Shown in pieces: positions 16,438 through 25,481 of a DNA stretch of 64,000 bases. How positions within the stretch are numbered: the first letter of the stretch is position 1; every line of letters begins with the position of its first letter. Under the pieces are notes generated by a model, which did no database searches, had not been told where the DNA came from, and saw nothing but the letters and a program-made list of their open reading frames with translations. The position numbers and the translations under genes were made by a program. Source of the DNA: GWA1-54-12 sp964489845 (GTDB taxonomy: Bacteria > Patescibacteriota > Minisyncoccia > UBA6257 > GWB1-50-10); assembly GCA_964489845.1 (NCBI GenBank), contig CAZAZV010000001.1, positions 1-64,000 of the forward strand. The letters are read 5' to 3'.

Positions 16438-18081
16438 TCAACGACCTTTTGGATGAGCCCCGCCGCGGCGGGGCGCAAGCACCGCCGCGAGGTGCGTTCC
16501 GGATACTGCTTCGGGTATGAATACGTCGTCCGCCCCCTGCTGTTTCAGGAGTCTCGCTTCCGCATCATGTTCGGCACGCACGACGATGCGGGGGTTTTTG
16601 CCGGTATGGCGCCTCGCAAGAAATCCCACGAGCGTTTCGTTGTCGTCGAATGAAGGAATCGTCGAAACGACAAGTTTTGTGTGCGTGAAGTCGAACCGTT
16701 CCAGAAGGTCGATGTTCCCGATGTCGCCGAGGACAACGCGGTATCCTGCTCCCTCGAGGTCCTGGGCAACCTCCGGGTCGAAGTCAACGACGACGATACC
16801 TTCTTTCCGCCGCAATCGTTTGAGGAATGCCTGCCCGGTCCGGTGCCCGCCCGCCAAGAGCACGCGAGGAGCGACGGTCTCGTCCGTGAGAAGGGGCTCT
16901 CCGTTCGCCCGCCTCAGGTCAAAAAATCTGATGCAGGGGCGCAACGCACGGTACAGCACGTCTCCCCGCGTAATGCAGTACGTCGAAACGGTAATCGTGA
17001 CCATGCCGATCGCGGTGATGAGCGCGAGCGTCTCGTTCCCGACGAATCCCGCCCGCACACCCGCGGCGGCGATGATGAATCCGAACTCCGAGACCTGCGC
17101 CATAGCGATACCGGTCATAAAACTCGTCCGGTGCGTATAGCGGAGGAGGCGCATCAGGACAAACACGATAAACGATTTGCCGACGAGCACAAAGAGCGAC
17201 AGGACGACGACGGGAATGAGGAAATTGACACCGCGCACGGCGAAAAGCGACGAACCGAGCACGACGAAGAAAAGTACGATGAAAAAATCGCGGAGCGGGC
17301 GCATGCGCGACGCGATTTCGAAGCGCTCCGCGGAATTGGCAAGCGCGAGGCCGGCGACGAGACCGCCGATTTCGACGGAAAATCCGATGTACTCCATGAG
17401 CGCGGCGACGAGGAACAGCCACGCGATGCTCGTGAGAAAGACGAGTCCCCGCGTGCGCGCGAACCGTTCGAAGAGCAGTGGGAAGAGGTGGCGGGCAAGG
17501 AACAAGACGCCGAACATGAACACGACCCCGCCGACGACGGTCCCGATGAGATTGCCGAGCGGCAACGCCTCGCCGCGGAAAAAGCCGGAGAGTACGAAAA
17601 GTACGACGACGGCGACGAAGTCCTGCACCAAGAGCACGCCCACGGAGAGTTTCCCGTGCAGACTTTGCAACGCATGTTTCTCGGAAAGCAATTCCACGAC
17701 GATAATCGTGCTCGAGAACGTCACTGCGAGCGCGACGTAGAACGATTCGCGGAACGGCAATGCGAGAACGTGCGATATGAGGAATCCCAGAAGGAACGAG
17801 AGCGTCATCTGCCCCGCTCCGACGATGAGCGATGCCTTGCCGACAAGGCGGAGGGATGAGTAATTGATTTCCAGTCCCACCAGGAACAGCAGGAACATAA
17901 TGCCGATATCCGAGAATGTCCCGAAGATGGTCCCGGCATCAAGGTGGAGGAATCCGAATGCACCGATGAGCGCGCCCGCGACGAGATATGCGAGGATGAG
18001 CGGCTGGCGGAAAAACCGTGCGACGATTCCGAGTACCGCCGCGCAACCCAAGACAAGCGCGAGTTCCGCAAGGGGCGTCAT
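16438..18081 (-). CDS. CPA2-family cation:proton antiporter with TrkA-N domain (KefB-like)
   Basis: This 547-aa transporter has about 12 TM helices (residues 1-380) with KefB/KefC features such as GLEINYSSLR and the DFVAVVVLFVLSG helix. A cytosolic RCK/TrkA-N Rossmann domain (about 400-540) has LLAGGHRTGQAFL as the nucleotide loop and VVDFDP as the acidic strand end. It likely exchanges K+ or Na+ for protons under nucleotide control. The start overlaps tktN (ATGA), so it is the last gene of the gap-rpiB-rpe-tktN operon. Confidence 0.87.
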   Translation of the reverse strand: MTPLAELALVLGCAAVLGIVARFFRQPLILAYLVAGALIGAFGFLHLDAGTIFGTFSDIGIMFLLFLVGLEINYSSLRLVGKASLIVGAGQMTLSFLLGFLISHVLALPFRESFYVALAVTFSSTIIVVELLSEKHALQSLHGKLSVGVLLVQDFVAVVVLFVLSGFFRGEALPLGNLIGTVVGGVVFMFGVLFLARHLFPLLFERFARTRGLVFLTSIAWLFLVAALMEYIGFSVEIGGLVAGLALANSAERFEIASRMRPLRDFFIVLFFVVLGSSLFAVRGVNFLIPVVVLSLFVLVGKSFIVFVLMRLLRYTHRTSFMTGIAMAQVSEFGFIIAAAGVRAGFVGNETLALITAIGMVTITVSTYCITRGDVLYRALRPCIRFFDLRRANGEPLLTDETVAPRVLLAGGHRTGQAFLKRLRRKEGIVVVDFDPEVAQDLEGAGYRVVLGDIGNIDLLERFDFTHTKLVVSTIPSFDDNETLVGFLARRHTGKNPRIVVRAEHDAEARLLKQQGADDVFIPEAVSGTHLAAVLAPRRGGAHPKGR

Positions 18082-18914
18082 AGATGGAGTTCCTCAAGAG
18101 CGCGCGCCGCTTCTTCCTTCGTCGGCGCTTTCCCATGCCAGAGGTAGTTGTGCTCCATGAAGCTCACCCCCTTACCCGGTATGGTGTGGGTGATAATCAC
18201 GCTTGGCGCTTCATAAATCGACTGCGCCGCGTACGCCGCGGAGACGATTGCCTCGAGATTATGCCCGTCGATTTCAATCACGTGCCACCCGAACGCTTTA
18301 TACTTGTCGGCAAGCGGCTCGAGCGGCATCACGTCTTCCGTGCAGCCATCAATTTGGATGTTGTTGCGGTCAACGAACATGATGAGCCGATGCAGGTCGT
18401 ACCCGTGCTTCCCCGCGAACATAACCGCTTCCCAGTGGTTCCCTTCTTCGTGCTCGCCGTCAGAGGTGAGCACGTACGTAAAGTACGTTTGTCGGTTCAT
18501 GTACCCCGCGAGTGCGACGCCGATCGCTTGGGAAAGCCCCGTCCCCAACGGACCCGACGTCGTTTCGAGTCCCGGCACGCTCCCGCGGTGCGGATGACCC
18601 TGCAGGCGCGAATCGATTTTGCGCAAGGTCTTGAGCTCGGAGAGCGGAAAGTACCCCGCGTGAGCGAGCGTCGCGTATTGCACGGGACAAATGTGGCCGT
18701 TCGAAAGTATCAGGCGGTCGCGCGCTTCCCAATCGGGTCGCTTGGGGTCGTGCCGCAAAATATAAAAATAGAGCGCGGCGAACACGTCAGCCATACCGAG
18801 CGGTCCCGCGGAATGCCCGGAGCCCGCCGCAACGAGCTCTTCGATGATCGTCCGCCGTATGGCGAGCGCTCGCTCTTCGAGAAATCGCAATTTTTTTTCG
18901 GTCAGGAGTTCCAT
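18078..18914 (-). CDS. transketolase N-terminal subunit
   Basis: This 278-aa protein corresponds to the thiamine-diphosphate/Mg-binding half of transketolase. It shows GSGHSAGPLGMADV, the ILSNGHICPVQYA strand, HPHRGSVPGLETTSGPLG, and the ThDP motif SDGEHEEGNHWE ... DRNNIQIDG. The partner pyrimidine-binding half is encoded at 46601-47581. Together they move two-carbon units in the non-oxidative pentose phosphate pathway. The start ATG 18914 overlaps rpe by 13 nt; longer upstream reading is a shadow of rpe. Confidence 0.93.
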   Translation of the reverse strand: MELLTEKKLRFLEERALAIRRTIIEELVAAGSGHSAGPLGMADVFAALYFYILRHDPKRPDWEARDRLILSNGHICPVQYATLAHAGYFPLSELKTLRKIDSRLQGHPHRGSVPGLETTSGPLGTGLSQAIGVALAGYMNRQTYFTYVLTSDGEHEEGNHWEAVMFAGKHGYDLHRLIMFVDRNNIQIDGCTEDVMPLEPLADKYKAFGWHVIEIDGHNLEAIVSAAYAAQSIYEAPSVIITHTIPGKGVSFMEHNYLWHGKAPTKEEAARALEELHL

Positions 18915-19531
18915 AATTCCTCGTAAGCCCGTTTCGGGTCGTCGCTGCCGAAAATGTACGACCCGACCGCGACACCCCACACACCGTGCATGCGCGCCTC
19001 GCGCGCGACAGCCGGCGTCACTCCTCCGTCTATCTCTATCGTAACATCCGGGGTATGCGCGAGCAACGCACGCGCTTTCTCGAGCGCCTCTCGCTGAAAC
19101 GTTTGTCCCGACCTGCCGGGAGACACGCCCAAGAGTAGCACCGCACGCACATCCGGAACGCGCCGGAGTGCGGAGAGTGGCGTCTCGGGATTCAAAGCAA
19201 CCATCAGTTCCGCATGATGTTCGCGCGCGAGGCGCCGGAGTTCGCCTTCGTCGTAATCGGATTCGAGCGGGAAGATGATTCGTTTCGCTCCCGCCGCGAG
19301 CCAGCGCGGAGCGTGCTCCTCCGGTTTCCGGACCATAAGATGCGCCTCGAGAGAAGGGGTTCCCGCGATACCGGTGAGCGCCTCCGGTTCGTTCCACGTC
19401 ACCCAGCCCTCCGTGAGTGTCCCATCCGCAACGTCAAACTGCACGAGCCCCGCGCCGATGGAACGGGCAACTTCAAGACGTTTCTCCACGCACGAAAAAT
19501 CCTGACAGTTGATGGTGGGAATAACGAGCAT
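18902..19531 (-). CDS. rpe: ribulose-phosphate 3-epimerase
   Basis: This 209-aa TIM-barrel enzyme interconverts ribulose 5-phosphate and xylulose 5-phosphate. Family marks include QFDVADGTL (metal Asp), EAHLMVRKPE (metal His), GVSPGRSGQTF (usually VNPGFGGQ) and EIDGGVTP. The first motif, normally LSADF, is PTINCQDF, so the protein is somewhat divergent. The gene abuts rpiB (0-nt gap) and overlaps tktN, consistent with one operon. Confidence 0.85.
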   Translation of the reverse strand: MLVIPTINCQDFSCVEKRLEVARSIGAGLVQFDVADGTLTEGWVTWNEPEALTGIAGTPSLEAHLMVRKPEEHAPRWLAAGAKRIIFPLESDYDEGELRRLAREHHAELMVALNPETPLSALRRVPDVRAVLLLGVSPGRSGQTFQREALEKARALLAHTPDVTIEIDGGVTPAVAREARMHGVWGVAVGSYIFGSDDPKRAYEELWNS

Positions 19532-20008
19532 TTACTCAAGTTCTTTCACGACGCCGCTCCGCTCCCCTTCGAGGTGATAAATTTCCTGCAGACGGCGCTC
19601 ATGCCGCGGTTCCCCCGAGAAAGGGGTTTCGAGCCACGTCGAGACGATTTTCTTCGCGTCCTCGAGGCGAATGTAGTGTGCGGGAAGCACGAGCACGTTC
19701 GCATCGTCGTCGTGTCTGCTGTCAAATGCCTGGTCGGGATTCATAACCAAAGCCGAGCGCACCCAGTACGTCTTGTTCGCCACAATGTCCATGCCGACGC
19801 CGGACCCGCAGACGAGGACGCCCCGCGCCCGCTCGTAATCCGCACTGACTTTCTCGGCGACCGCGCGCGCGAATTTCGGGTAGTCGTCGTCGGGGTCCTC
19901 TTCCGCATTTCCCATATCGATGACTTCGTATCCCTTGTCGCGTATGAAGGGGATGAGCTCCTTCTTGAACGCGAATCCGTTATGGTCTGCCCCGATGTAC
20001 ACAATCAT
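19532..20008 (-). CDS. rpiB: ribose 5-phosphate isomerase B
   Basis: This 158-aa LacA/RpiB fold protein has the MIVYIGADHNGFAFK start. The active-site loop VCGSGVGMDIVANK carries the catalytic Cys, and an HDDDANVLVLPAH segment follows. It converts ribose 5-phosphate to ribulose 5-phosphate. The start overlaps the gap stop by 4 nt (ATGA). The in-frame reading upstream to 20077 lies inside gap and is rejected. Confidence 0.92.
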   Translation of the reverse strand: MIVYIGADHNGFAFKKELIPFIRDKGYEVIDMGNAEEDPDDDYPKFARAVAEKVSADYERARGVLVCGSGVGMDIVANKTYWVRSALVMNPDQAFDSRHDDDANVLVLPAHYIRLEDAKKIVSTWLETPFSGEPRHERRLQEIYHLEGERSGVVKELE

Positions 20009-21021
20009 AGTGAGGCGCCGACAGTGAGCACGTGTTTCACGAGCGTCGATACGTATCCCCACTCGTTGTCGTACCACGAGAGCACTTTGACGAGATTGCC
20101 GCCCACGACGCGCGTGAACGACAAATCCGCGATGGCTCCGTACGGTTCACCGACGACGTCCGACGACACGATCGGGTCCTCGGTCACAGTGAAAATTCCT
20201 TCCCACCGTTGCTCCTGCGCCGCTTTCCGCAAGATGCCATTCACTTCATCCACGCTCGTGTCGCGTTTCGCGACGAACGTGATGTCCGCGATGGAACCGG
20301 CGACAACCGGCACGCGGAGCGCGATGCCGTCGAACTTTCCCTCGAGTTCCGGGAGCGCCCGCGTGACTGCAAGCGCCGCGCCGGTCGAGGACGGGATGAT
20401 ATTCTGCGCTGCTGCACGCCCCCGTGAGAACGTCCGCGACGGAGCGTCGACGATAGCCTGCGTCGCCGTGTAGGCGTGCACGGTGTTCAAGAGCGCTTTC
20501 TCGACGCCGAGCGTTTCCGAGAGAATCGCGATGACGGGCGAGGCGGCGTTCGTCGTGCACGAGCCGTTCGACGTCAGCGCCGTTTTCTCTACACGCTCGT
20601 CATTCACGCCCATCAGCACCGTAGTGCCGTCCGCACCATCGGCATCCTTCGCGGGAGCGCTCACGACAACGCGCTTCGCTCCGGCCGCAAGGTGCGCTTT
20701 CGCTTTCTCGTATTCGTCGAAGACGCCGGTTGATTCGACAACGACGTCGATGTCGAGTTTCCCCCACGGCAGGTTTGCCGGGTTTTTTTCCTGAAGGAAC
20801 GCCACGTGCTTCCCGTCGACGACCAGATTGTTCCCGTCGCTTTCTACCTTACCGGCGAAGCGGCGGTAGACCGTGTCATACCGCAAGAGATAGGCGAGGT
20901 TTTCCGCGCTCCCGAGGTCGTTCACGGCGACAACCTGCATATCGTCTCTTCCCCACACCTGCCTAAAAAAGAGTCGTCCGATTCTCCCGAACCCGTTGAT
21001 GGCAACGCTTAATTTCTTCAT
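20005..21021 (-). CDS. gap: glyceraldehyde-3-phosphate dehydrogenase, type I
   Basis: This 338-aa glycolytic enzyme has the NAD-binding start INGFGRIGRLFFRQ. The catalytic loop SNGSCTTNAAS carries the nucleophilic Cys near residue 155. The phosphate-site loop is SSTGAALAV, and SWYDNEWGY is near the C-terminus. It is the first gene of the operon with rpiB, rpe, tktN and a CPA2 antiporter. The -10 box TATACT ends 6 nt before the ATG, so the mRNA is probably leaderless. Confidence 0.95.
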   Translation of the reverse strand: MKKLSVAINGFGRIGRLFFRQVWGRDDMQVVAVNDLGSAENLAYLLRYDTVYRRFAGKVESDGNNLVVDGKHVAFLQEKNPANLPWGKLDIDVVVESTGVFDEYEKAKAHLAAGAKRVVVSAPAKDADGADGTTVLMGVNDERVEKTALTSNGSCTTNAASPVIAILSETLGVEKALLNTVHAYTATQAIVDAPSRTFSRGRAAAQNIIPSSTGAALAVTRALPELEGKFDGIALRVPVVAGSIADITFVAKRDTSVDEVNGILRKAAQEQRWEGIFTVTEDPIVSSDVVGEPYGAIADLSFTRVVGGNLVKVLSWYDNEWGYVSTLVKHVLTVGASL

Positions 21022-21027
21022 GACTCC

Positions 21028-21056
21028 AGTATAACATGGGCGGTTTGTGGTGATAA
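21028..21056 (-). promoter_or_regulatory. promoter of the gap operon, leaderless arrangement
   Basis: The minus strand has TTATCA, a 17-bp spacer and TATACT. The predicted start point falls on or next to the gap ATG. The region overlaps the oppositely oriented promoter of the gene at 21080. Confidence 0.6.
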
Positions 21057-21079
21057 ACCGCTTACGATACAATGGAGAC

Positions 21080-21946
21080 GTGTCTCTCTGTATCACCATC
21101 TCTCGCCTATCTAACTTCCTATTCTCCATTCAAGCGACGAGTGGGCGGACTTCCCCAAAGTCTGCTTTGTACGAGTATACCAATGGCAACAATTTCGACG
21201 TCGCGTGTTACGGAGAAAACGAGGAAAAAATTTGGGGGCAAATCGCGAGAAATATCGGGAAGAAGAAAACGAGGCAATTCCGGGAACTCATAAAACCGTT
21301 GGGGCGCGATTTTCGTTTGCACTGGAACAACAACGCGCAACTGCTGCGTGTCTGGGAAAACTACTTCCATCACAACGAAACACTATTGCAGCAAATCATC
21401 GATGACACAAAAAAGTTATGCGGAGTGCGGCATTTCGCGGCCAACAACATCCCCATCTACCTTGTGACTGATATGGGGCACCACGATCGCGAACTTCACG
21501 CATGGTTCTCGTGGACACCGAAAAACAGTTTCGTTGTTGTCGAAATCCCCTCCGGATTGAAACCACCCGCCACTCGTTTCCCTGTAAGCATCCTCGCACA
21601 CGAATTCTTCCACCTCATCATAAGAAAGAATAAGCGCCTCCGCTCGGAAATTATCGCCACGGCTGACACCAATAAGGCAACGTTGGCAAAACAAGCAAAC
21701 GGCATGCCGTACGAGCTGTTCCTGGAAGAACTCCTTGTCAGCTCATGTATTCCTGAAGGATATCTCGGAAAGAAGTATGCTCGCACTAAAATGACCACTC
21801 AGACATTAGGAAACAACAGTTTATTGGCATGGAGAAGATTTGTCGCACATAAATTGGAACAAGAAGTAAAAAAATATATCAATAACGGACGATGCATCGA
21901 CGGACAATACCTTGAAAACTTGATAGAAATTATCAAGCGAAAATAA
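21080..21946 (+). CDS. putative zinc metallopeptidase-like protein (HExxH)
   Basis: This 288-aa protein has AT-richer codon use than its neighbours, suggesting transfer. The central ILAHEFFHLIIRKN provides a HExxH zinc motif near residue 180, preceded by a beta-rich stretch (NIPIYLVTDMGHHDRE). A later EELLVSSC glutamate could be the third ligand. Otherwise no family is recognised. The GTG at 21080 is chosen because GATACAATGGAGAC immediately upstream equals the block before dnaE and supplies both a -10 (TACAAT) and GGAG. The start is uncertain. Confidence 0.5.
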   Translation: MSLCITISRLSNFLFSIQATSGRTSPKSALYEYTNGNNFDVACYGENEEKIWGQIARNIGKKKTRQFRELIKPLGRDFRLHWNNNAQLLRVWENYFHHNETLLQQIIDDTKKLCGVRHFAANNIPIYLVTDMGHHDRELHAWFSWTPKNSFVVVEIPSGLKPPATRFPVSILAHEFFHLIIRKNKRLRSEIIATADTNKATLAKQANGMPYELFLEELLVSSCIPEGYLGKKYARTKMTTQTLGNNSLLAWRRFVAHKLEQEVKKYINNGRCIDGQYLENLIEIIKRK

Positions 21947-21977
21947 AGGGCCCTCTCAAGGATTGGCTTGAGAGGGC
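21941..21977 (-). terminator. terminator of the 46-aa gene (minus), shared 3' flank of the plus gene
   Basis: An 11-bp stem (GCCCTCTCAAG/CTTGAGAGGGC, loop GATTGG) is followed on the minus strand by CCTTTATTTTC. On the plus strand there is no T-run, so it mainly serves the minus-strand gene. Confidence 0.7.
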
Positions 21978-21989
21978 TGCAGGCAGGAG

Positions 21990-22130
21990 CTACTTCCTGT
22001 TTGCCCAGTGACCCTTGTCCCAAGGAGTGCTCATGGCTGAAGCTTGTTTGACAGCTTCTTTTTGTGCCTGAAGCAAGACTCTGGGAACGGGGCGGGCACC
22101 CGCCTGCGGAGCACAAGCAAGGCTCGACAT
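21990..22130 (-). CDS. 46-aa small protein with consensus Shine-Dalgarno and own terminator
   Basis: The protein starts MSSLACAPQAGARPVPRVL and ends STPWDKGHWANRK. A perfect GGAGGTGA lies 5 nt before the ATG (complement at 22136-22143), one of the best ribosome sites in the window. A strong terminator follows the stop 12 nt later. The Trp/Lys-rich C-terminus and the Ala/Gln-rich middle (LLQAQKEAVKQASA, helical) match no family I know. It is an isolated single-gene unit between two plus-strand genes. Confidence 0.6.
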   Translation of the reverse strand: MSSLACAPQAGARPVPRVLLQAQKEAVKQASAMSTPWDKGHWANRK

Positions 22131-22307
22131 ACGCTTCACCTCCGTCAGATTTGCATAAGGCCGTACGACTTTATGGTGATCGCAAGATGCTCAAAATACC
22201 TCTTAAGGTGCTCACAAACGTCAGTCAATGGTTCAATCTTTCGACAATGTGAGAAAACAACACTGAATTAGACGAACTAGAGTACCATGCGATACAATGG
22301 AGACGTA

Positions 22308-25300
22308 ATGGCCTCCGAGACCAAAGGGTTCACCCATCTCCACGTCCACTCCCACTACTCGCTCCTCGACGGTCTCGCCCAAATCGACCCGCTCCTCGAC
22401 CGTGTGAAAGAGCTCGGCATGGAAGCGATAGCACTCACCGACCACGGCAATCTCTACGGCGCCATCGAGTTTTATAAGAAAGCGAAGGCGCGCGAGGTGA
22501 AACCGATTTTGGGCGTCGAGGCGTACGTCGCGCCGCGCGGCGCGAAGCACAAGGGTACCCCCGACGACCGCGTGCGGCATCACCTCACTCTCCTCGCGAA
22601 AAACGACATCGGCTGGCACAATCTCATCCGCCTTGTCACCGCATCGCACCTCGAGGGGTTCTACTATAAGCCCCGCATCGACGACGAGCTTCTCACGGCG
22701 TACCACGAAGGCCTCATCTGCCTCTCGGGATGCTTCTCGGGAGAACTCGCGAAAGCTGTCTCCGAAGGACGGCTCGATGCGGCGGAAACGGTGGTGAAAA
22801 AATACCAGGCGCTCTTCGGCGGCGACTTTTATCTCGAAATCCAGCCGCACACGCCGCAGCTACACGAGGCGTACGCCGCGCTCGCAAAAAAGTTCAGCGT
22901 GAAGCTCGTCGCAACGCACGACGTCCACTACGTCAAAAAAGAGGATAAAGACGCGCACGAAATCCTGCTTGCCGTGCAGACACGCTCGCCCATCGACGAC
23001 GCTGACCGCATGTCGATGAAAGAATTCGACATCTACCTCAAATCTCCCGAGGAGATGGCGGAGCATTTCAAGCGTTACCCCGAGGCGCTCGCGGCGACGC
23101 AGGAAATCGCGGACAAGTGCAACGTCGAGATACGGCTCGGCGAAACAAAGATTCCAAAGTTCGACACGCCGAATGGCGAGTCGACGTTCGCGTACTTAAA
23201 ACAACTCGTCGAGGAGCGCTTGCCGAAGCGTTTCAAGGAAAAGACGAAAGAAATAGAAGAACGCCTGGAGAAAGAGTTGGGCGTCATCGAGAAAACGGGT
23301 TTCGCCGATTACTTCCTCATCGTCCAGGACTTCGTCATGTGGGCGAAGGAGCACGGCATTGTCGTCGGACCGGGGCGCGGTTCCGCGGCGGGAAGCTTGA
23401 TTTCGTATGTCCTCGGCATCACCGACGTCGACCCGCTGCGATACGACCTCCTTTTCGAACGGTTCCTGAACCCCGAACGTATCCAGGCGCCCGATATCGA
23501 CATCGACTTCACCGACATCCGGCGCGACGAGGTGCTCGCCTATGTGCGGGAAACATACGGTGCCGACCGCGTCGCGCAAATCATCACGTTCGGGACCATG
23601 ATGGCGCGCGCCGCCATCCGCGACACCGGCCGTGCACTCGGCTATCCGTACGGTTTCTGCGATGAACTCGCGAAGCTGATTCCCTTCAACGCAACGATAC
23701 AAAAAGCGCTCGACGATGTCGCTGAACTCAAGGAAAAATACAACACCGACAAGGAGGTGAGGCGGCTCATCGACAACGCGAAAAAACTCGAGGGTGTCGC
23801 ACGGCATGCGTCGGTCCATGCCTGCGGCGTCGTCATCGCTCCCGAACCGCTCGTACAAAACGTCCCCCTGCAATACGCGCCGGGCGGAACCGAGGAAATG
23901 AATATTATCGTCACGCAGTTCGAGGGGCACAGCGTCGAAGACGTCGGGCTCCTCAAGATGGACTTCCTCGGCCTCCGGAACCTCACCATTATCGAAAAAG
24001 CGCTCCGTCTCGTGAAGGAACACGAGGGAAAAGACGTGGACATTACGGATATCCCACTCAACGACAGCGCGACATACAAAATCCTCCAAGAAGGAGAAAC
24101 GACCGGCGTGTTCCAGCTCGAATCGAGCGGGATGCGCCGCTACCTGAAACAGCTGAAACCGTCGGACTTCGAGGACATCGTCGCGATGAACGCGCTGTAC
24201 CGCCCGGGACCGATGGAGTTGATCCCCCATTATATCAAGCGCAAATTCGGAGAAGAGGACGTCACGTACCTCCACCCGTCGCTCGAACCGATTCTTGCGA
24301 GCACGTACGGCATCGGCGTGTATCAGGAACAGATGATGCGCATCGCACGAGACCTCGCGGGTTTCTCGCTGTCGGAAGCGGATACGCTACGGAAAGCCAT
24401 CGGCAAAAAAATCAAGAAGCTTCTTGCGGAGCAGAAGGAAAAGTTGGTGCAGGGAATGATCGACAACGGTATCGACGAGCGGACGGCGGAAAAAATTTGG
24501 AACCTGTTCCCGCCCTTCGCGCGCTACGGCTTCAACCGGAGCCACGCGGTATCGTATGCGATGGTGGGCTACCGTACCGCATATCTGAAAGCGCACTATC
24601 CCGTGGAGTTCATGACCGCGCTCTTCAATGTTAGTAACGGAGACACCGACCGCATAAACTTCCTTGTCACCGAGGCGCGGCGGCTTGGACTCGATGTCTT
24701 GCCGCCGGACGTGAACGAAAGCGAGCGGGATTTCACCATCGTTGGGAAAAACGAGATACGCTTCGGCCTCGCCTCGATTAAAAATATCGGCTACCACATC
24801 GTGGATATCGTGATCGAAGAACGCGGGCGCGGCGGCCCCTACGGAGACATTACCGATTTTTTGAGTCGCATCCACCACCGCGACTTCAACAAAAAATCAC
24901 TGGAGAACTTCATCAAAAGCGGCGCACTTTCCTCACTCGGCTTGAAGCGCAAGCAAGGCATCGAGAACATCAATGAGTTGCTCCGCTTCAATCAAGCGAC
25001 AAAAGACGGCAGCGACGCCTCGCAGGGAAATTTATTCGGGGGAAAACCATTTGCGACGTTGCGTCTCAAACCGGCGGAGGAAGATGATAAGCAGACCATC
25101 CTCGCGTGGGAAAAAGAGCTGCTCGGCCTTTATCTCACCGACCATCCCTTCGCGCAGTACGCGAAAAAAGTTCAGGGGAAAGTCACGCCGATTCGCGAGC
25201 TGAAGGAAGAGCACGGCAACAGCCGCGACGCGCAGTATCTTGTAGCAGGCATCGTGACCAACATGACGCGCCTCATGACAAAGAAGGGTGACCCGATGCT

Positions 25301-25481
25301 CTTCGTGACGCTCGAAGACGAGCAGGATGCTATCGAGGTTATCGTGTTTAACAACACCCTCGAGCGGACGCGCGACCTGTGGCAGGAAGGCGCCGCGCTC
25401 GCCGTGAAGGGAACGCTCTCGGCGCGCGACGACGTGCCAAAACTCATCTGCAACGCCGCGAAGAAGCTCTCACCATCCTGA
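22308..25481 (+). CDS. dnaE: DNA polymerase III alpha subunit
   Basis: This 1057-aa replicative polymerase has an N-terminal PHP domain (HLHVHSHYSLLDG, TDHGNLYG). The polymerase palm has GPGRGSAAGSLISY and the catalytic aspartates in PDIDIDF near residue 400. Fingers and a beta-binding region follow, and a C-terminal OB-fold (VAGIVTNMTRLMTKKGDPM) is present. The ATG at 22308 follows TACAATGGAGACGTA, so a short leader is expected. The 3' end overlaps thrS by 12 bp tail to tail. Confidence 0.97.
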   Translation: MASETKGFTHLHVHSHYSLLDGLAQIDPLLDRVKELGMEAIALTDHGNLYGAIEFYKKAKAREVKPILGVEAYVAPRGAKHKGTPDDRVRHHLTLLAKNDIGWHNLIRLVTASHLEGFYYKPRIDDELLTAYHEGLICLSGCFSGELAKAVSEGRLDAAETVVKKYQALFGGDFYLEIQPHTPQLHEAYAALAKKFSVKLVATHDVHYVKKEDKDAHEILLAVQTRSPIDDADRMSMKEFDIYLKSPEEMAEHFKRYPEALAATQEIADKCNVEIRLGETKIPKFDTPNGESTFAYLKQLVEERLPKRFKEKTKEIEERLEKELGVIEKTGFADYFLIVQDFVMWAKEHGIVVGPGRGSAAGSLISYVLGITDVDPLRYDLLFERFLNPERIQAPDIDIDFTDIRRDEVLAYVRETYGADRVAQIITFGTMMARAAIRDTGRALGYPYGFCDELAKLIPFNATIQKALDDVAELKEKYNTDKEVRRLIDNAKKLEGVARHASVHACGVVIAPEPLVQNVPLQYAPGGTEEMNIIVTQFEGHSVEDVGLLKMDFLGLRNLTIIEKALRLVKEHEGKDVDITDIPLNDSATYKILQEGETTGVFQLESSGMRRYLKQLKPSDFEDIVAMNALYRPGPMELIPHYIKRKFGEEDVTYLHPSLEPILASTYGIGVYQEQMMRIARDLAGFSLSEADTLRKAIGKKIKKLLAEQKEKLVQGMIDNGIDERTAEKIWNLFPPFARYGFNRSHAVSYAMVGYRTAYLKAHYPVEFMTALFNVSNGDTDRINFLVTEARRLGLDVLPPDVNESERDFTIVGKNEIRFGLASIKNIGYHIVDIVIEERGRGGPYGDITDFLSRIHHRDFNKKSLENFIKSGALSSLGLKRKQGIENINELLRFNQATKDGSDASQGNLFGGKPFATLRLKPAEEDDKQTILAWEKELLGLYLTDHPFAQYAKKVQGKVTPIRELKEEHGNSRDAQYLVAGIVTNMTRLMTKKGDPMLFVTLEDEQDAIEVIVFNNTLERTRDLWQEGAALAVKGTLSARDDVPKLICNAAKKLSPS

